A stretch of 64,000 nt of DNA from Metallyticus violacea (lineage: Eukaryota; Arthropoda; Insecta; Mantodea; Metallyticidae). Position 1 is the first letter of the stretch. Each line of letters starts with the position of its first letter. The notes under the pieces were generated by a model that saw only the letters and a list, made by a program, of their open reading frames with translations, made no database searches and was not told the origin of the DNA. Of this stretch, positions 10,782 to 21,331 are shown piece after piece. The stretch spans positions 6,710,501 to 6,774,500 of the forward strand of contig CM060831.1 in the NCBI GenBank assembly GCA_030762175.1, written 5' to 3'. The translations under genes and the position numbers were made by a program.

Positions 10782-12065
10782 CGAGGGTAGGTCCATAAGT
10801 TTCCGGCCTATCCATTTTTTAAGCATGACAAAGAAAATACTATATTTCACTTTTCAATATAGTTACCCTTTATTGCAATTCACTTCTCATGTCTTTAAAT
10901 TTACATTTCAATCCCCCCCCCCAATAGTCAGAAGTCTTGTCCGAAAAATGGGCGTAAAGAGCATCCATCACTTCTTCGTCACACTTAAATTTCTTTCTTC
11001 GAAGGTCCGTCTTGAGTTTTGAGAAGAGGAAATAGTCATTGCGAGCTAGATCAGGGCTGTAAAGTAAATGGTCGATCTCCTTGAAGCCACATTTCTTAAA
11101 AGCCTCCTTTTCAACAAGAGCTGTATGCACAAGCGCGTTGTCGTGAAGAGGGCGCACACCACCACTCAACTTTCCTCGCCTTTTCTCTTTGATGGAAGCA
11201 CGTAGTCTGTGCAGTAGACTAGCATAGTACTACTTATTTACGGTGGTGCTCCTCTCTTTGAAGTCAATGAAGAGTATTCCTTCACAGTCCCAAAAGATTA
11301 TAGCCATGATCTTCTTGGTTGACTGAGTGATCTTGACATTTAGAGGCGGGGCTTCGCCAGGTTTACACCACTGCATTGATTCTCTTTTGGACCAAGGATC
11401 ATAGTGGAAAACCATAGTTTCATCTCCCGAAACAATGGTTTGTAGAACTTCTCTCTCGTTGCCATGACAGAGTTCCAAAAATGCTTAACAGATGACTCGT
11501 TGCTGCTTTTGGACTGAGGAATGAAGTCTAGGCACCCATCTTGCACTAACCTTATTCCTGTTCAAATGTTCATGAATAATTCGAAGGACTGTTGTTTTAG
11601 AAAAGTCCAACCTTGCTGCCATTTCCGTAACTTTGAGCTGCCGCTCTTCCATGATTTCTTCTTCCACAAGAGGAATGTTTTCAAGAGTGAGCACCTCCAC
11701 GGGCCTACATGCACGCTCTTCGTCTTCAATGCTTTCTCGACTCATTCGATAAAGTTTGGCCCATTTTTTTACGGTAGAATATGAGGGGGGTGCTTCCCCA
11801 TATACATCGTCCAATCGCTGTTTAATTTCATTTGGAGTAACCTTCTTTTGTGAAGAAGTTAATAACAGCTCGAAACTCCATTTTGAACATGTCACAATCT
11901 TCTAACCATAGCCTTCTTTATGCAACTATATCTGAACTGAAAAGAGCGGAGTTGAAGTTACAGCTGGAATTATTTACTTAATAAATAGGATATGACACCA
12001 GATAAGGACTTTGTGATGGCGATAAGCCTTATCGGCGAGGCTGAAAACTTATGGCCCTATCCTTG
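10782..12065 (-). mobile_element. Mariner-A copy 1, near full length
   Basis: A 1284-bp element between TA dinucleotides (10780-10781, 12066-12067). Imperfect terminal repeats read GGGTAGGTCCATAAGTTTCC inward from the left and GGATAGGGCCATAAGTTTTC from the right. The minus strand encodes a mariner transposase in three main frames. 11485-11895: helix-turn-helix region with VTPNEIKQRLDDVYGE, SIEDEER and KTTVLRIIHEHLNRNKVSAR. 11230-11478: SGDETMVFHYD with the first catalytic Asp. 10870-11169: LHDNALVHTA and YSPDLARNDYFLF, where the D-34-D spacing is retained. A single-base shift lies near codon 18 and others between the frames, so it is dead but all catalytic Asp codons survive. A 10-C run (10913-10922) lies near the 3' end. 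Confidence 0.92.
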
Positions 12066-12067
12066 TA

Positions 12068-13061
12068 AATTGAACTCGAAGGAAGTTACGCTAAGAAATA
12101 CATTTTTTTTGTAAAAAATGCATTTATATGCTTTTATTAGAATTATAAGTCCACCCTCATATGTAGGAAGAAGTGAGTTTAAGCTCAGACTGTAAAAAAT
12201 TTCCCATCACATTTCTTTCGCCGTGCGGCTGGGTTCTGTATCATTCTGATTATTCGTCGCGTCAGCTGTTAACGTGCCTCTGATGGCGACTATGACGCTG
12301 TTAATTGTCGAGTGGTACAATTAACAGTGGATCACGTTGCTCCCTCACGCTTCATTAACATTTTTCTTTTCAACCCTCAGTCGATTTTAATGACAGAGCA
12401 GCATGGCAGTCATTATGTTGTGCAAACTGATTTTAGGTTTCGTTCAAGCCTTCTAAAAAGAATTCAGACGTGACAATGTAATTAAAAGGAAAAATTTACA
12501 TTTGTTGTGACAAAAAATCGTCAAAATGTAAATATTTTCCTTACAAAGTAATTTGTAAGAAGGGGGTACAGTGGGTTCAGTTCCTTCTCATTACCTACAT
12601 TTTTAGGGGAGACTGTATAATGTAAAATTACTTCTGAATGTAATAGTAGCGTGTGATCAGTTATATTTTTCCCCCGGAGTGCTTTGTCTAGGGGCGAGCG
12701 CGCCCGTCTTTCCGGCCAGCAGGGTCTCGGTAACTAGCGGTAGAGTAAAACAATAAAATAAACCGACCATACAACAATATACTATTCAAATTAACAGGTT
12801 AATTCCCAAATTATCAAATAAAGAGTTGAAACTGCCCGCCTTCATTCTACAGACATTGTGAATTGTTCCCATGGAACTATTCGGTGTGAGCAGGGGCAGA
12901 GTCCTGTTGAAAAAACTACATAATCACGCTCCCTATCGGTTAATTGTCTGAAAAAGGAGTTAGTATGGTATTCACATAAGTAACAGAATCAACTGTATGC
13001 TAAAATAAAACTGCTTCTAAGTTTCTTTCAATACTGAGTCAACACATGAATCGTACATAAA
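12068..13061. other. Unrecognised interval with a perfect hairpin
   Basis: CTGTTAATTGT (12298-12308) and ACAATTAACAG (12317-12327) form a perfect 11-bp inverted repeat around an 8-nt loop. Nothing else is recognisable. I saw no open frame worth calling. Confidence 0.45.
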
Positions 13062-13150
13062 GACACGCTGTGCTGCTGTAAACAAGCACACGAGGCATAA
13101 TACACTCTATGTATACTGTCGAATTAAGAAACGTATAACACAACACACAC
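13062..13150 (+). repeat. Repeat R3 copy 2
   Basis: Matches the reverse complement of 9780-9858: ACATAAAGACACGCTGTGC, then CACACGAGGC, then ATGTATACTGTCGAATT (a MYTVE.. start on the plus strand at 13110). The frame stops within about ten codons. It abuts R1 copy 1. Confidence 0.55.
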
Positions 13151-13154
13151 TCGG

Positions 13155-13292
13155 GAAAAACAGCACATTATTCATCGAATGTCAACTCCATTTTCCTGCA
13201 GGCGGAACTGAACATGTCTCAAGTTGTATACCTCACAGGCTGGAACCGAAAGTGGCAATTTCACTAATATCACGTTACATTACGCATTAAGT
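13155..13292 (+). repeat. Dispersed repeat R1, copy 1
   Basis: Shares CTCCATTTT, GGCGGAACTGAAC, TGTCTCAAGTTG and the end block ACATTACGCATTAAG with copies at 19190, 38768 and 49604 (reverse). This copy lacks the 5' third seen in the others. No coding motif or terminal inverted repeat; class unknown. Confidence 0.6.
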
Positions 13293-14072
13293 TTGCGAAA
13301 TGTAGAAAAGTTAAATTTTAGCGCAAGAAATTAAGCCCATCAAAATTATGATCATTGTTAATTTATTGTTTGTATTCCTTAGAATGCAAACTTAGGATTT
13401 TATAATTTTGGGTTTCATCTTAAGAGTCCGCGACAGTGAGAAATCTTTGAAGCGACTCCGCGGTTTGAGAAAGGCTTTATCATTCAGGCAACCATCGCAT
13501 GTGTCTTAGGACATGTCGGCCAGTGTCTTGAAACGGAAAATTTAGATTACAGAGGAAAAAAAAAAAAAGGTAAACATGTGGAGTAAAGTTTAAAACCATA
13601 TATTAATTTTAATGTGTACCAGAAAAACTTGGGTTCCTACCGAGAAAACACCATTACGTTATACAGCGGATTCTGTAGACTACAAACTTGGGAAGACAGA
13701 AGGGACAAGACATATTTGAACCGGACTAACAAAGGAAGATGTTCGGATGATATGGGCTCTGCAGTAGGCCTCCTTGGCACGAAGCGGGTGGAGCGTACAT
13801 AAGCCCGAGGCACTACAATGTTTATCCATAGGAAAACCCGGGAAAGACAGGACTGTGTACTCGGCCCAATGTGCGATCAAAACCCGTTTTATTCATGGCA
13901 TACTTTTCAAGTAGATATGGCATCTTATCCTAAATTATTTACTAGATAATCCAGCGAACAGGACAAACACCAGATTCCGGGAATAGGCAGGCAAAACAGA
14001 ACTTAAAATTCTGAAAAAAGGCAATAATATAATTAAAGTAAGCGTTTATTAAAAGTGAAAACAAAGGGTAAT
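13293..14072. other. Unrecognised interval
   Basis: Open frames 13614-13802 (plus) and 13680-13880 (minus) overlap each other and carry no motif I know. A short A run lies at 13555-13568. I see no gene here. Confidence 0.4.
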
Positions 14073-15040
14073 ATCCAATAAACTGAAGTTTCCGGGCTTT
14101 TTGGCCGTGGTCCAGAAGATGTTAACACACCTGACGTTTCGCCCGTCTCTCCGTCGGGCATCTTCAGAGGATAACTAAAGATTATGTATCTGAATTGGGG
14201 CTTGGGGTAGCACCCGTCTACTATACAGGGTGGAGTAGGACCTCTCCGTCACTCTTATTGGCTGCGAGTCCTTCTGTCACAGTGGGGGTGCGGCTGCTGT
14301 CCCGTGTTTTGTCTACTTGGTTTGTAGGGCTTAACTCTCGTGTTTTCCAGCACAGAACACCATGATTTGTTATCCGTGCTGCTTCCTCTTTTCTGCTGAA
14401 ATTATTTTTGTGCTTGTAAATTTCAACGGCTTCCCGGCAGATTCTGGAGTGGTACTTGGTTGTGCTGTCAAGCACTTCGGTCTCAAAGAACTTGATGTCA
14501 TGACCCACCTGCATCACGTGTGCGGTCACCGCTGATTTTTCAATTTGTCCCAATCGATAATTACTTGAGTGTTCCTTTATACGAGTGCGTATACTCCGCT
14601 TGGTAGTGCCAATATACACCTTGCCACAACTGCAAAGTATGCGATAGACCGCTTTTGAACAAGGGGGTCTAGGTCGTCCTTTACAGAACGGAGATGGTGT
14701 TTTAGCTTGAAGATAGTTCTTATATTGACTTTCCGTAATCTTATCTGTAACTTTATTTATATTTGGTAAGTAGAAATGAGGAAGCAGCGGATACACAAAA
14801 CATTGTGTAACATGGTTTTCTGTGCTGGAAAACACGAGGATTGGCGGATTAGCGACTCGCAGAGGGGGAAGTCCTACTCCACCCTATATATTAGACGGGT
14901 GCTACTCCAAGCCCCAATTCAGATACCTAATCTTTAGTTATCCTCTGAAGATGTCCGACGGAGAGACGGGCGAAACATCAGGTGTTTTAACATTTTCTGG
15001 ACCACGGCCAAAAAAGTCCGGAAACTTCAGTTTATTGGAT
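14073..15040 (-). mobile_element. Penelope-like element, 5'-truncated, inverted terminal repeats
   Basis: Two ~169-bp terminal repeats in inverted orientation (14073-14241 and 14871-15040) differ at only about ten positions by eye. They enclose a GIY-YIG endonuclease frame. Penelope-like elements carry such terminal repeats in tandem or inverted arrangement, with a reverse transcriptase before the GIY-YIG. Here the reverse transcriptase is missing, so the element is a 5'-truncated insertion. The repeats contain a CTGA-stem-GAAA structure discussed in the findings. Outer ends coincide with TTTCCGG-type motifs and ATCCAATAAACTG. I found no clear target duplication. Confidence 0.88.
14221..14835 (-). 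CDS. GIY-YIG endonuclease domain of Penelope-like element
   Basis: An uninterrupted 204-codon frame, the best-preserved coding sequence in the window. Residues ~60-75 carry the Cys-rich start AVYRILCSCGKVYIG, which supplies the VY..YIG motif of the GIY-YIG fold. Then come RTRIKEH (conserved Arg and His), a SAVTAHVMQVGHDIKF block, and REAVEIYKH with the catalytic Glu. A NFSRKEEAARI-W segment follows. In intact elements this domain nicks the target site and follows a reverse transcriptase in one polypeptide. The upstream part here is absent, so the first Met is probably not a natural start. The C-terminal ~20 residues run into the left inverted repeat. Expression is unlikely, but the frame itself is free of stops. 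Confidence 0.85.
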   Translation of the reverse strand: MFSSTENHVTQCFVYPLLPHFYLPNINKVTDKITESQYKNYLQAKTPSPFCKGRPRPPCSKAVYRILCSCGKVYIGTTKRSIRTRIKEHSSNYRLGQIEKSAVTAHVMQVGHDIKFFETEVLDSTTKYHSRICREAVEIYKHKNNFSRKEEAARITNHGVLCWKTRELSPTNQVDKTRDSSRTPTVTEGLAANKSDGEVLLHPV

Positions 15041-16506
15041 TAACGCCGGCCGTGAAAGCCTAAGCATGTACATTAAAGGGTAATATCACTCATCATTAAT
15101 GAAAATAGATATTTTAAGGTACATAATAATTTTTACTTAAGCTTGCTTGGTTACAAACAACAGCAAGATGTTTTTTTCAAGGTGTCATCTTTAGTCAGTC
15201 GCATCATGGAAAAAGAACGTTCTACTGGAGCATGTTTAAAACAAGGTATTTCGAAAGGCTAGTTATAATACAACATTAACCTTTCAGAACATCATGGAAA
15301 TGTTGAAGACAAAGCAAAGCAGTTTTCAATAGTCCTGGCGAATGAGAAAAAGATGCGCTGTGGTTTATAGTCGTGTTTATGCGTTTAGGGGAATCAGGTT
15401 AGTATCTATCTTGCTTCCGTACTGAACATATTGTAGGAACGGTTTATTGCACAGCTGTACCATTCTCATCATTCTCGCCTGCAATTGTTTGTTACACTTA
15501 TGCAGCTGAGAAGTTACCCCCACCACAAATAACCTAGAATTGACTCTTGCAGATCGATACAAGGTCATTCGCCAGGACTGTTAAAAATTCAGCACTTCCC
15601 TCATCCTCTCTAATTTCTGGTATTCGTATGCCCAAGGTAACCGTGCGTTACATTCAATAAAGAAGATTCTCCTATTTAAAGAGTTTAATTGAAGGGATAG
15701 AGAGAAAAAAAATTGAGATGCTTGAAAATAAATAAATGCATAACAAAATTCTCAATGGTTATTTATGTAATGAGAACATGCAATTTAATTTTTATAACTT
15801 TTTTCACTTCGATATATGGAAATATTTTATGTGCTTTATAAAATGTGTAAACAATCGCGGTAAAAAGCGATAATGATGCAAAACAGGGAAGGAAAAAAAA
15901 TCGCCCAGATAGAAAAGGCATTTTGCCTAACTTAAGGGCTCTGATCATCATCTTGTCTCTTGTCCTGGTCAAAGCGTGGCTCGTTGGTAAAAAGTAGCTC
16001 TGGACAAGTGTAATATCGACCGCTGACCTTCTACACAGTAACATTAACGTCCAAACAAGCCCTTACATTTTTGTGTTCTGCGCACACGCCGCCTTTCATA
16101 AATCTTGCACTGTGGTCTTCTTTATGAAATGTCCCTTCCTACCAAAGACGTAAACTGCTGCTCTGTTCAATATTAGGGCGGTTACTAAGGCTACTGTTCC
16201 TATTTCATGTAGTACATTCAGTGCTCTGCACAAAAGTGTAATCCTTTCTGCCATAGCAACAGAATGTTCTGTTGTTTAGATACCTTTACAGGACCACAAT
16301 CGGGCACAGGCATATATGACCAATTTCCAAAAACTCACATTTGTATAAGCGTTGAGAAATCTGCACACTCTTCCATTTGCTTTCCTGTACTGCGTTTTAA
16401 GAGGACTTGAGATGGGTTACTATTGTAACATATAGCCAGACCAGATAAGTTATAAACTGACTTGGGAATACTATGCACTGACTCCCCTGGCATTCGCAAC
16501 AGATCG
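15041..16506. other. Unrecognised interval
   Basis: Several short frames (15377-15568 minus, 15763-16044 minus) have no recognisable motif. The 16060-16330 stretch is slightly GC-richer and may be old transposon DNA, but I could not match it. Confidence 0.4.
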
Positions 16507-16722
16507 AAACGGGTGACCGAGGTCGTTAAGGCGCGAACTAATGAAAGTCCACCAGGACTGTCCTTCCTGAATGAGGTTTTTCTCAGTTCTCATAAATGGC
16601 AAACATTGGAAAGGTACCATAAAAACTTGCCTGGAACGCTACCTTCCTTTAAAAAATAATCTTTTCCCAGTTTATCATTACATCAAATGTCTACCGCCTA
16701 TGATGTCTCAGCTGTTAAAATG
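16507..16722 (+). mobile_element. SINE-A, diverged
   Basis: A degenerate head GGGTGACCGAGGTCGTTAAG is followed by a deletion around the B box, then ACCAGGACTGTCCTTCC, CATAAATGGCAAA, CCTGGAACGCTACC and TGTCTCAGCTGTTAAAA. More substitutions than other copies suggest greater age. It lies immediately before an RNase H LINE fragment. Confidence 0.8.
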
Positions 16723-16734
16723 GGCTCATATCGC

Positions 16735-17285
16735 AACAGACTCGAAAAGCGGTTGATGAAGGGGCATCGGGGCGTCTATGGAAATGTAAAAGCAGACCAA
16801 CTTGCAACTTTGTTGGCCCTTAATTTAGTACAGCTAAGACACGGAATGAGCAATAACACCAACTTAAGTGGCAGACCTATGCTGGTTAAAAACAAGCTAG
16901 AAAACTGGCCCTAGGTCCTAACAACACTATTTCCTCATCTCTCCTAAAGTTGTGTAAAAGAGGAACAAGGAAAGTAGTTGCATTAATTACTGAACATGTC
17001 ACTTCAGGGAACATCTACGAAAAGTGGGACTCTATAAAGATGAACCCACTTGTAGAATGTGTAAACAGGCTGAAGAATCTGCCTCGCATATCCCGTTTGT
17101 GTCCTTAACTGGTAAGAAAGAGTTGCTCTTTCTATAACTAGAGAAGATCTAGAAATGGATGGCAACATTGGAACAAACTACTGCAACTTGTTCAAGGTAC
17201 AGCTTTTGGGAAACGGTGAAAGAGTCTCTTTCTATGGGGTGTACAATACGTTTTTAGGCTGACATGCGGAATGTCCACAAAACCA
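16735..17285 (+). pseudogene. LINE tail with RNase H end, copy 1
   Basis: The plus strand reads GHRGVYGNVKADQLAT, matching the last RNase H motif of jockey/I-group LINEs (PGHxGxxGNExAD.LA). Further on comes LYKDEPTCRMCKQAEESASH, the C-terminal Cys-rich segment. Nucleotides ~16985-17110 closely match the reverse complement of ~37640-37790, so both derive from one family. Stops interrupt it near 16913 and later. Confidence 0.75.
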
Positions 17286-18344
17286 ACAAAATCTTCAGTT
17301 ATGATTTTATGACGGGTCTTACAAAAAGGCAAGTATTGAAAAAATGTACATTTATTTGTATGTATATAACTTTTTGTACCAAGGCGTTTATCTGAAATGC
17401 ATTCTATTAGAGCTGCTTAATATTTCACGCACCTACACCATGCTCGATGTCGCCAGCTAAAACCTCAAACCTCACAGCTTCATGATTTGAGAAACAAAAC
17501 CTCCCGGCATGCTTTAGCATTATGAAAATTACATTTAAGATGACAAGTATTTATCGCCCCCTACATGCGCCAAGTTTCTGCAACCGTGCAAACTATCTTA
17601 AGAGTAGATACTGCCTCAATCTACACCATCAACCTACATCCGTTTTAACGTTTCTCTTGTAAACGTGATTCCCTGCCAGCACACAGCCCCAATTTCATTT
17701 CCTTCGAAGAATTGCCGAAGCCTTTCAGTTTACCAGAGTGGGCGGAAACTCTTCGTTAAGGTCACAACATCCTCTGCGCAAAAAGGGAACTGAAAGAAAA
17801 GATCCTTAGCCGGAACTTTGTACTGTTGAAGTAGTGCGGTGCTTTACAATGGATTAAATATACTGTAGCATCCGAGAACTGTTTAGGTTAAAGTATTTGC
17901 AGCGGAAGAAAGATGCATTTTGCCTCGTAATTGTGATATTTACTCAATGTAACTTAAACTACTAACAATTTTATATAATAAACCTGAAAAGTCAAACTTC
18001 CTACTAGAGAATAGAAAATGGAAAGTATACTGCAGGCCACGGAGTCAACTTAATTGATAATTTTAAACCCGCAGTTTGGTTGCAACATAAAATATGCATA
18101 CGGACAATCGCAATGAAATCAAACATCATTAAACATTATTAATTAGCACTGCTCCAAAACAAAATTACATGTAAATATGTTTAACAGATATACACATAGA
18201 AAAAAAAACACGAAACACAAATGTCTTAATATTTTAAATTTTACGCATTATTATAACTGCAATCATTTTTTGAACATTGAATACTTTTCCAAACATTTTC
18301 CAACTACTCTTATGTGTTCGGATATTAATTTGAGTCTATAATTA
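17286..18344. other. Unrecognised AT-rich interval
   Basis: No credible frame or known repeat found. Confidence 0.5.
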
Positions 18345-18605
18345 CGTGGCGAGGTGGTAGGGCGCGGACTCATGAGCGATAGGTCTGGGGTTCGAATCCC
18401 ACCAGGACCGTCCTTCCTGACTGAGGTTTTTCCCAGGTTTTCCTCAGTCCTCATAAATGGCAAATGCGGGGGAGATCCTTAAACCTAGGCCTGTAATGTT
18501 TCCTTTCTTTAAAATAAAAATATTCTTTCCCAATGTATCATTTCATCTTATGTATCATCAGTGTACATCGTCTGTGGTACTTCAGTAGTAAACATCCAAT
18601 CTAAA
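18345..18605 (+). mobile_element. SINE-A
   Basis: The head begins CGTGGCGAGGTGGTAGGGCGC with a rearranged A box. The B box GGTTCGAATCC is canonical. Body and 3' end are complete to a diverged TAGTAAACATCC. A small insertion lies in the T/A-rich segment near 18510. Confidence 0.85.
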
Positions 18606-18689
18606 GTTCAACAATTAAATCAAATTTTATCCACTCCCAACCATAATTACCTTTATCTACATCCTAATATAATTAAACAAGATACAACA

Positions 18690-19200
18690 CTTTAAATTAT
18701 TTGATTTACTTCCCTTCTTAGTACCCAATTGCATTTATTTTTAACTTTGCTCAGGAGCTCCCCTACATTCCTGCTGTCTTTACTGAGTGTTAGAAGTAAA
18801 TTCTTTCAGAGTTCCGTCACTCAATCACTATTATGTTTCCTACATTTTGGACACTGATTCTGAGGAAACCATTTCATTATTCCTTTTAATCTCAACACGC
18901 CTGCCCTTAACCATGCAATGCCCTCTCTTTGTTCTATATTTGCTTTATCAATATAATTCTCTTTTCCGTTTATTTTTATCGGTATGTAAAATACTAAAGA
19001 TTTTTTACCTGCTATCTCGCTAAGCAGTTTTTCTATTTCTTCCAACCCCCTCCTTACAGCTTTCCAAAAACCATTTATATTGTTCTCCCTCCTCCTCCAA
19101 ATATTCGTCATTCCATTGTTCTCAAAAATTCTCCTAAAACTCCTCCCTTTGCTGCTTAGACTCTTTTCTTGAAATTCTATAGATCCCCTGTGGTATGCAT
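18690..19200 (-). pseudogene. LINE reverse transcriptase C-terminal fragment
   Basis: The minus-strand frame 18821-19111 (open upstream to ~19200) contains EGIAWLRAGVLRLKGI, then NQCPKCRKHN, and further down LGELLSKVKNK-like text in decayed sequence. Insect LINE proteins end with an AWLKxGIWRLRG block, a CPLC(G/R) zinc-binding block and a LG.FL.KVR..W block in this order, which is the basis of the call. The second half of the zinc motif (HILLKC) is missing. Confidence 0.55.
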
Positions 19201-19385
19201 AAGCCTCAGCTGAAGATTTGATGAGACGAACGCGAACTTTCAGAGCAGTATATTGTTAGATGCGTGTCACCTCCATTTTGTTGTAGACGGAACCGAACCT
19301 GTCTCAACTTGCACACCTCTCACTGCGGGAATCGGAAATTACAACAATGAAACTAGTGACGTGTGTGCAATGCGCATTAAGCTAA
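19190..19385 (+). repeat. Dispersed repeat R1, copy 2
   Basis: Starts ATAAGCCTCAGCTGAAG, then TTTGATGAGACGAAC, TTTCAGAGCAGTAT, CTCCATTTTGTTG, GGAACCGAACCTGTCTCAAC, and ends GTGCAATGCGCATTAAG. It matches 38768-38997 (same strand) and 49604-49752 (opposite strand). Confidence 0.7.
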
Positions 19386-20849
19386 CAAAATATTATTTAA
19401 AAGTTAACTTTAAGCGTGACAAATTAAAACATTATTGAGCATCTTCATACAATAGATTACGGAATATTTAATAGGAACCCGTATAAATATTTAAGATAGC
19501 GTTTAGTTATTCTCGAGTGCGATAAATTATTTTTATTTTAAAGTATTAAATTAGTTCCACTTATTGATCAAAATGAAAAAAAAAAAAAAAGATTTTATGC
19601 TACAAAAATGTAATATTGCTATAAGAATGACGATAGCTTGCGCAATTTCCCCTCTTTCCGAGAATTTCCTTGGCAACGCTGTAATATCAAAATCTCGTGT
19701 AGCAGGATGTTTGTCGAGCTGCTTCGTATCGGATACGCATCACGTACCTGCAACTGATGAAGCGGAGGACTTGGCCCCGTGTTCTAGTGCCACTCCCCCA
19801 TCGACCCAGAGCAGTAATACGCCACACCGATTTGCAAAATCAATATTTGAGCAGAGGAGCCGAGCTTAAAACAATGACCGTCAAAGGTATACATCAAATT
19901 CTTGCCTCCACTTACGCGTTAATACTTAAAGCCGTAGCAGTTATTGGGTTCACGTCTGCCTAGAGATGAATTGAAGCTTTGTTTTAACGGCAGCAATATG
20001 AACTTGATCTACCATAATCTTCAAACACTCCCATTTATAAAAATTAAACTTTCATCGTCATAGCTAACCATGGCCTATTCCTTCAACTTCATAACAAAGG
20101 TTTTTAGGTCACTAGAGAACTGTGGCCATTTAAAAGAAACGAAGCCCCATTAAAATAAAGCATTAATTGCATTTCTGCCAAATCCATTAAGAAATTCACA
20201 CGACTTACGTCATCAAGCGGTTTTAATTCTTCTATTAAGTTTCACTTTTAGCAATTTACTAGCGGCAAAGACTGAGCTCTTTGAAATGTCCATGGTACCA
20301 GAGCCACATTTACTGCAAGTTCTCATTACTCCATGAAACCATAAGTCGAAAACTGTGAACTTACATCAAAAATATTCATTGCCTCGAAACCATAAACTCT
20401 GTATAACTTCACAAAATTTAACTTATAACACTCTGCCCGCAAGTATTTGTAAATGTAAATTCGTCGGCACCATCCCCCCCCCACAACCATTCAAGGCAAC
20501 AAAATTACTGTCACAAGCCCATCCCCATTTACTACCCTCTCTTTACCGTGCCAAACCCATACTTTGTTATAATCTTCTCCTGGCAGATAGGAAGAAAAGG
20601 GAGGGAGTAGGTAAATTTTTAAACATCGTGAGACATCTTAGATCCGGAAAGGGGATTGGAAAACAGGAGACATAATACTTTTTTTAAAGGAATTACTTGC
20701 ACATATACGTGAGGGAGAGTAAGTTATTTGCATTTCTACTATTTTTTTCTGTTTATTTTATTTAGATATTTTGTAAAAAATATATTATATATGGATGAGT
20801 TAGATTTGTAGTCAATATATTTCGTAAATAAATAACCATAATGATGATG
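19386..20849. other. Unrecognised interval
   Basis: Two open frames (19564-19869 and 20355-20675, plus) lack motifs. The first begins in a lysine run caused by an A tract. A 10-C run lies at 20474-20483. I see no gene. Confidence 0.4.
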
Positions 20850-21331
20850 ACGCCGCCGCTGAATAACTCGAAGGACTTTAGAAAGGTCCAACCTTTCTGC
20901 CGCCGGTCTTCCATAATTTCTCCTTCCACAAGGGCAATGTTTACAGAAGTGAGCACCTCCAAGGGTCCACCTGCATGCTCTTCGTCTTCAATGCTTTCTC
21001 GACCCTTCGAAAAAGTTTGGCCCATTTTTTTTACGGTAGAACATGAGGGGGATGCTTCCTCATATACACCGTCCAATCGCTGTTTAATTTCATTTGGAGT
21101 AAATCATTCTTTTGTGAAGAACTTAATAACAGGTCGAAACTCCATTATGAACATGTCGCAATCTTCTACGCATATCCTTCTTTACGCAACTATATCTGAA
21201 CAACTGAACACAGCTTAATTGCACACAGTTGCAATTGTTTACTTAAACTGATAAGGGATGACACCAGATAAGGGTTTTATGAAGGCAATAATCCTTATCG
21301 GCGAGGGCGGAAAGTTATGTACCTATCCTCG
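20850..21331 (-). mobile_element. Mariner-A copy 3, truncated
   Basis: Carries the 5' terminal repeat (GGATAGGTACATAACTTTCC reading inward from 21329) and the N-terminal part of the Mariner-A transposase on the minus strand. That part includes a TPNEIKQRLDGVYEEA-like text (in two frames), SIEDEEHAGGPLEV and LVEGEIMEDRR. It breaks off after the helix-turn-helix region at ~20850, so both catalytic halves are gone. An in-frame stop lies near codon 16. Confidence 0.85.

Noticed and set aside
18263..18463. Recurring translated peptide with a PGGIRTPDL-type motif as a conserved protein family
   Set aside because: It is the antisense translation of the SINE-A head and body (also at 2196, 8322, 25444 and 58857), not a protein.
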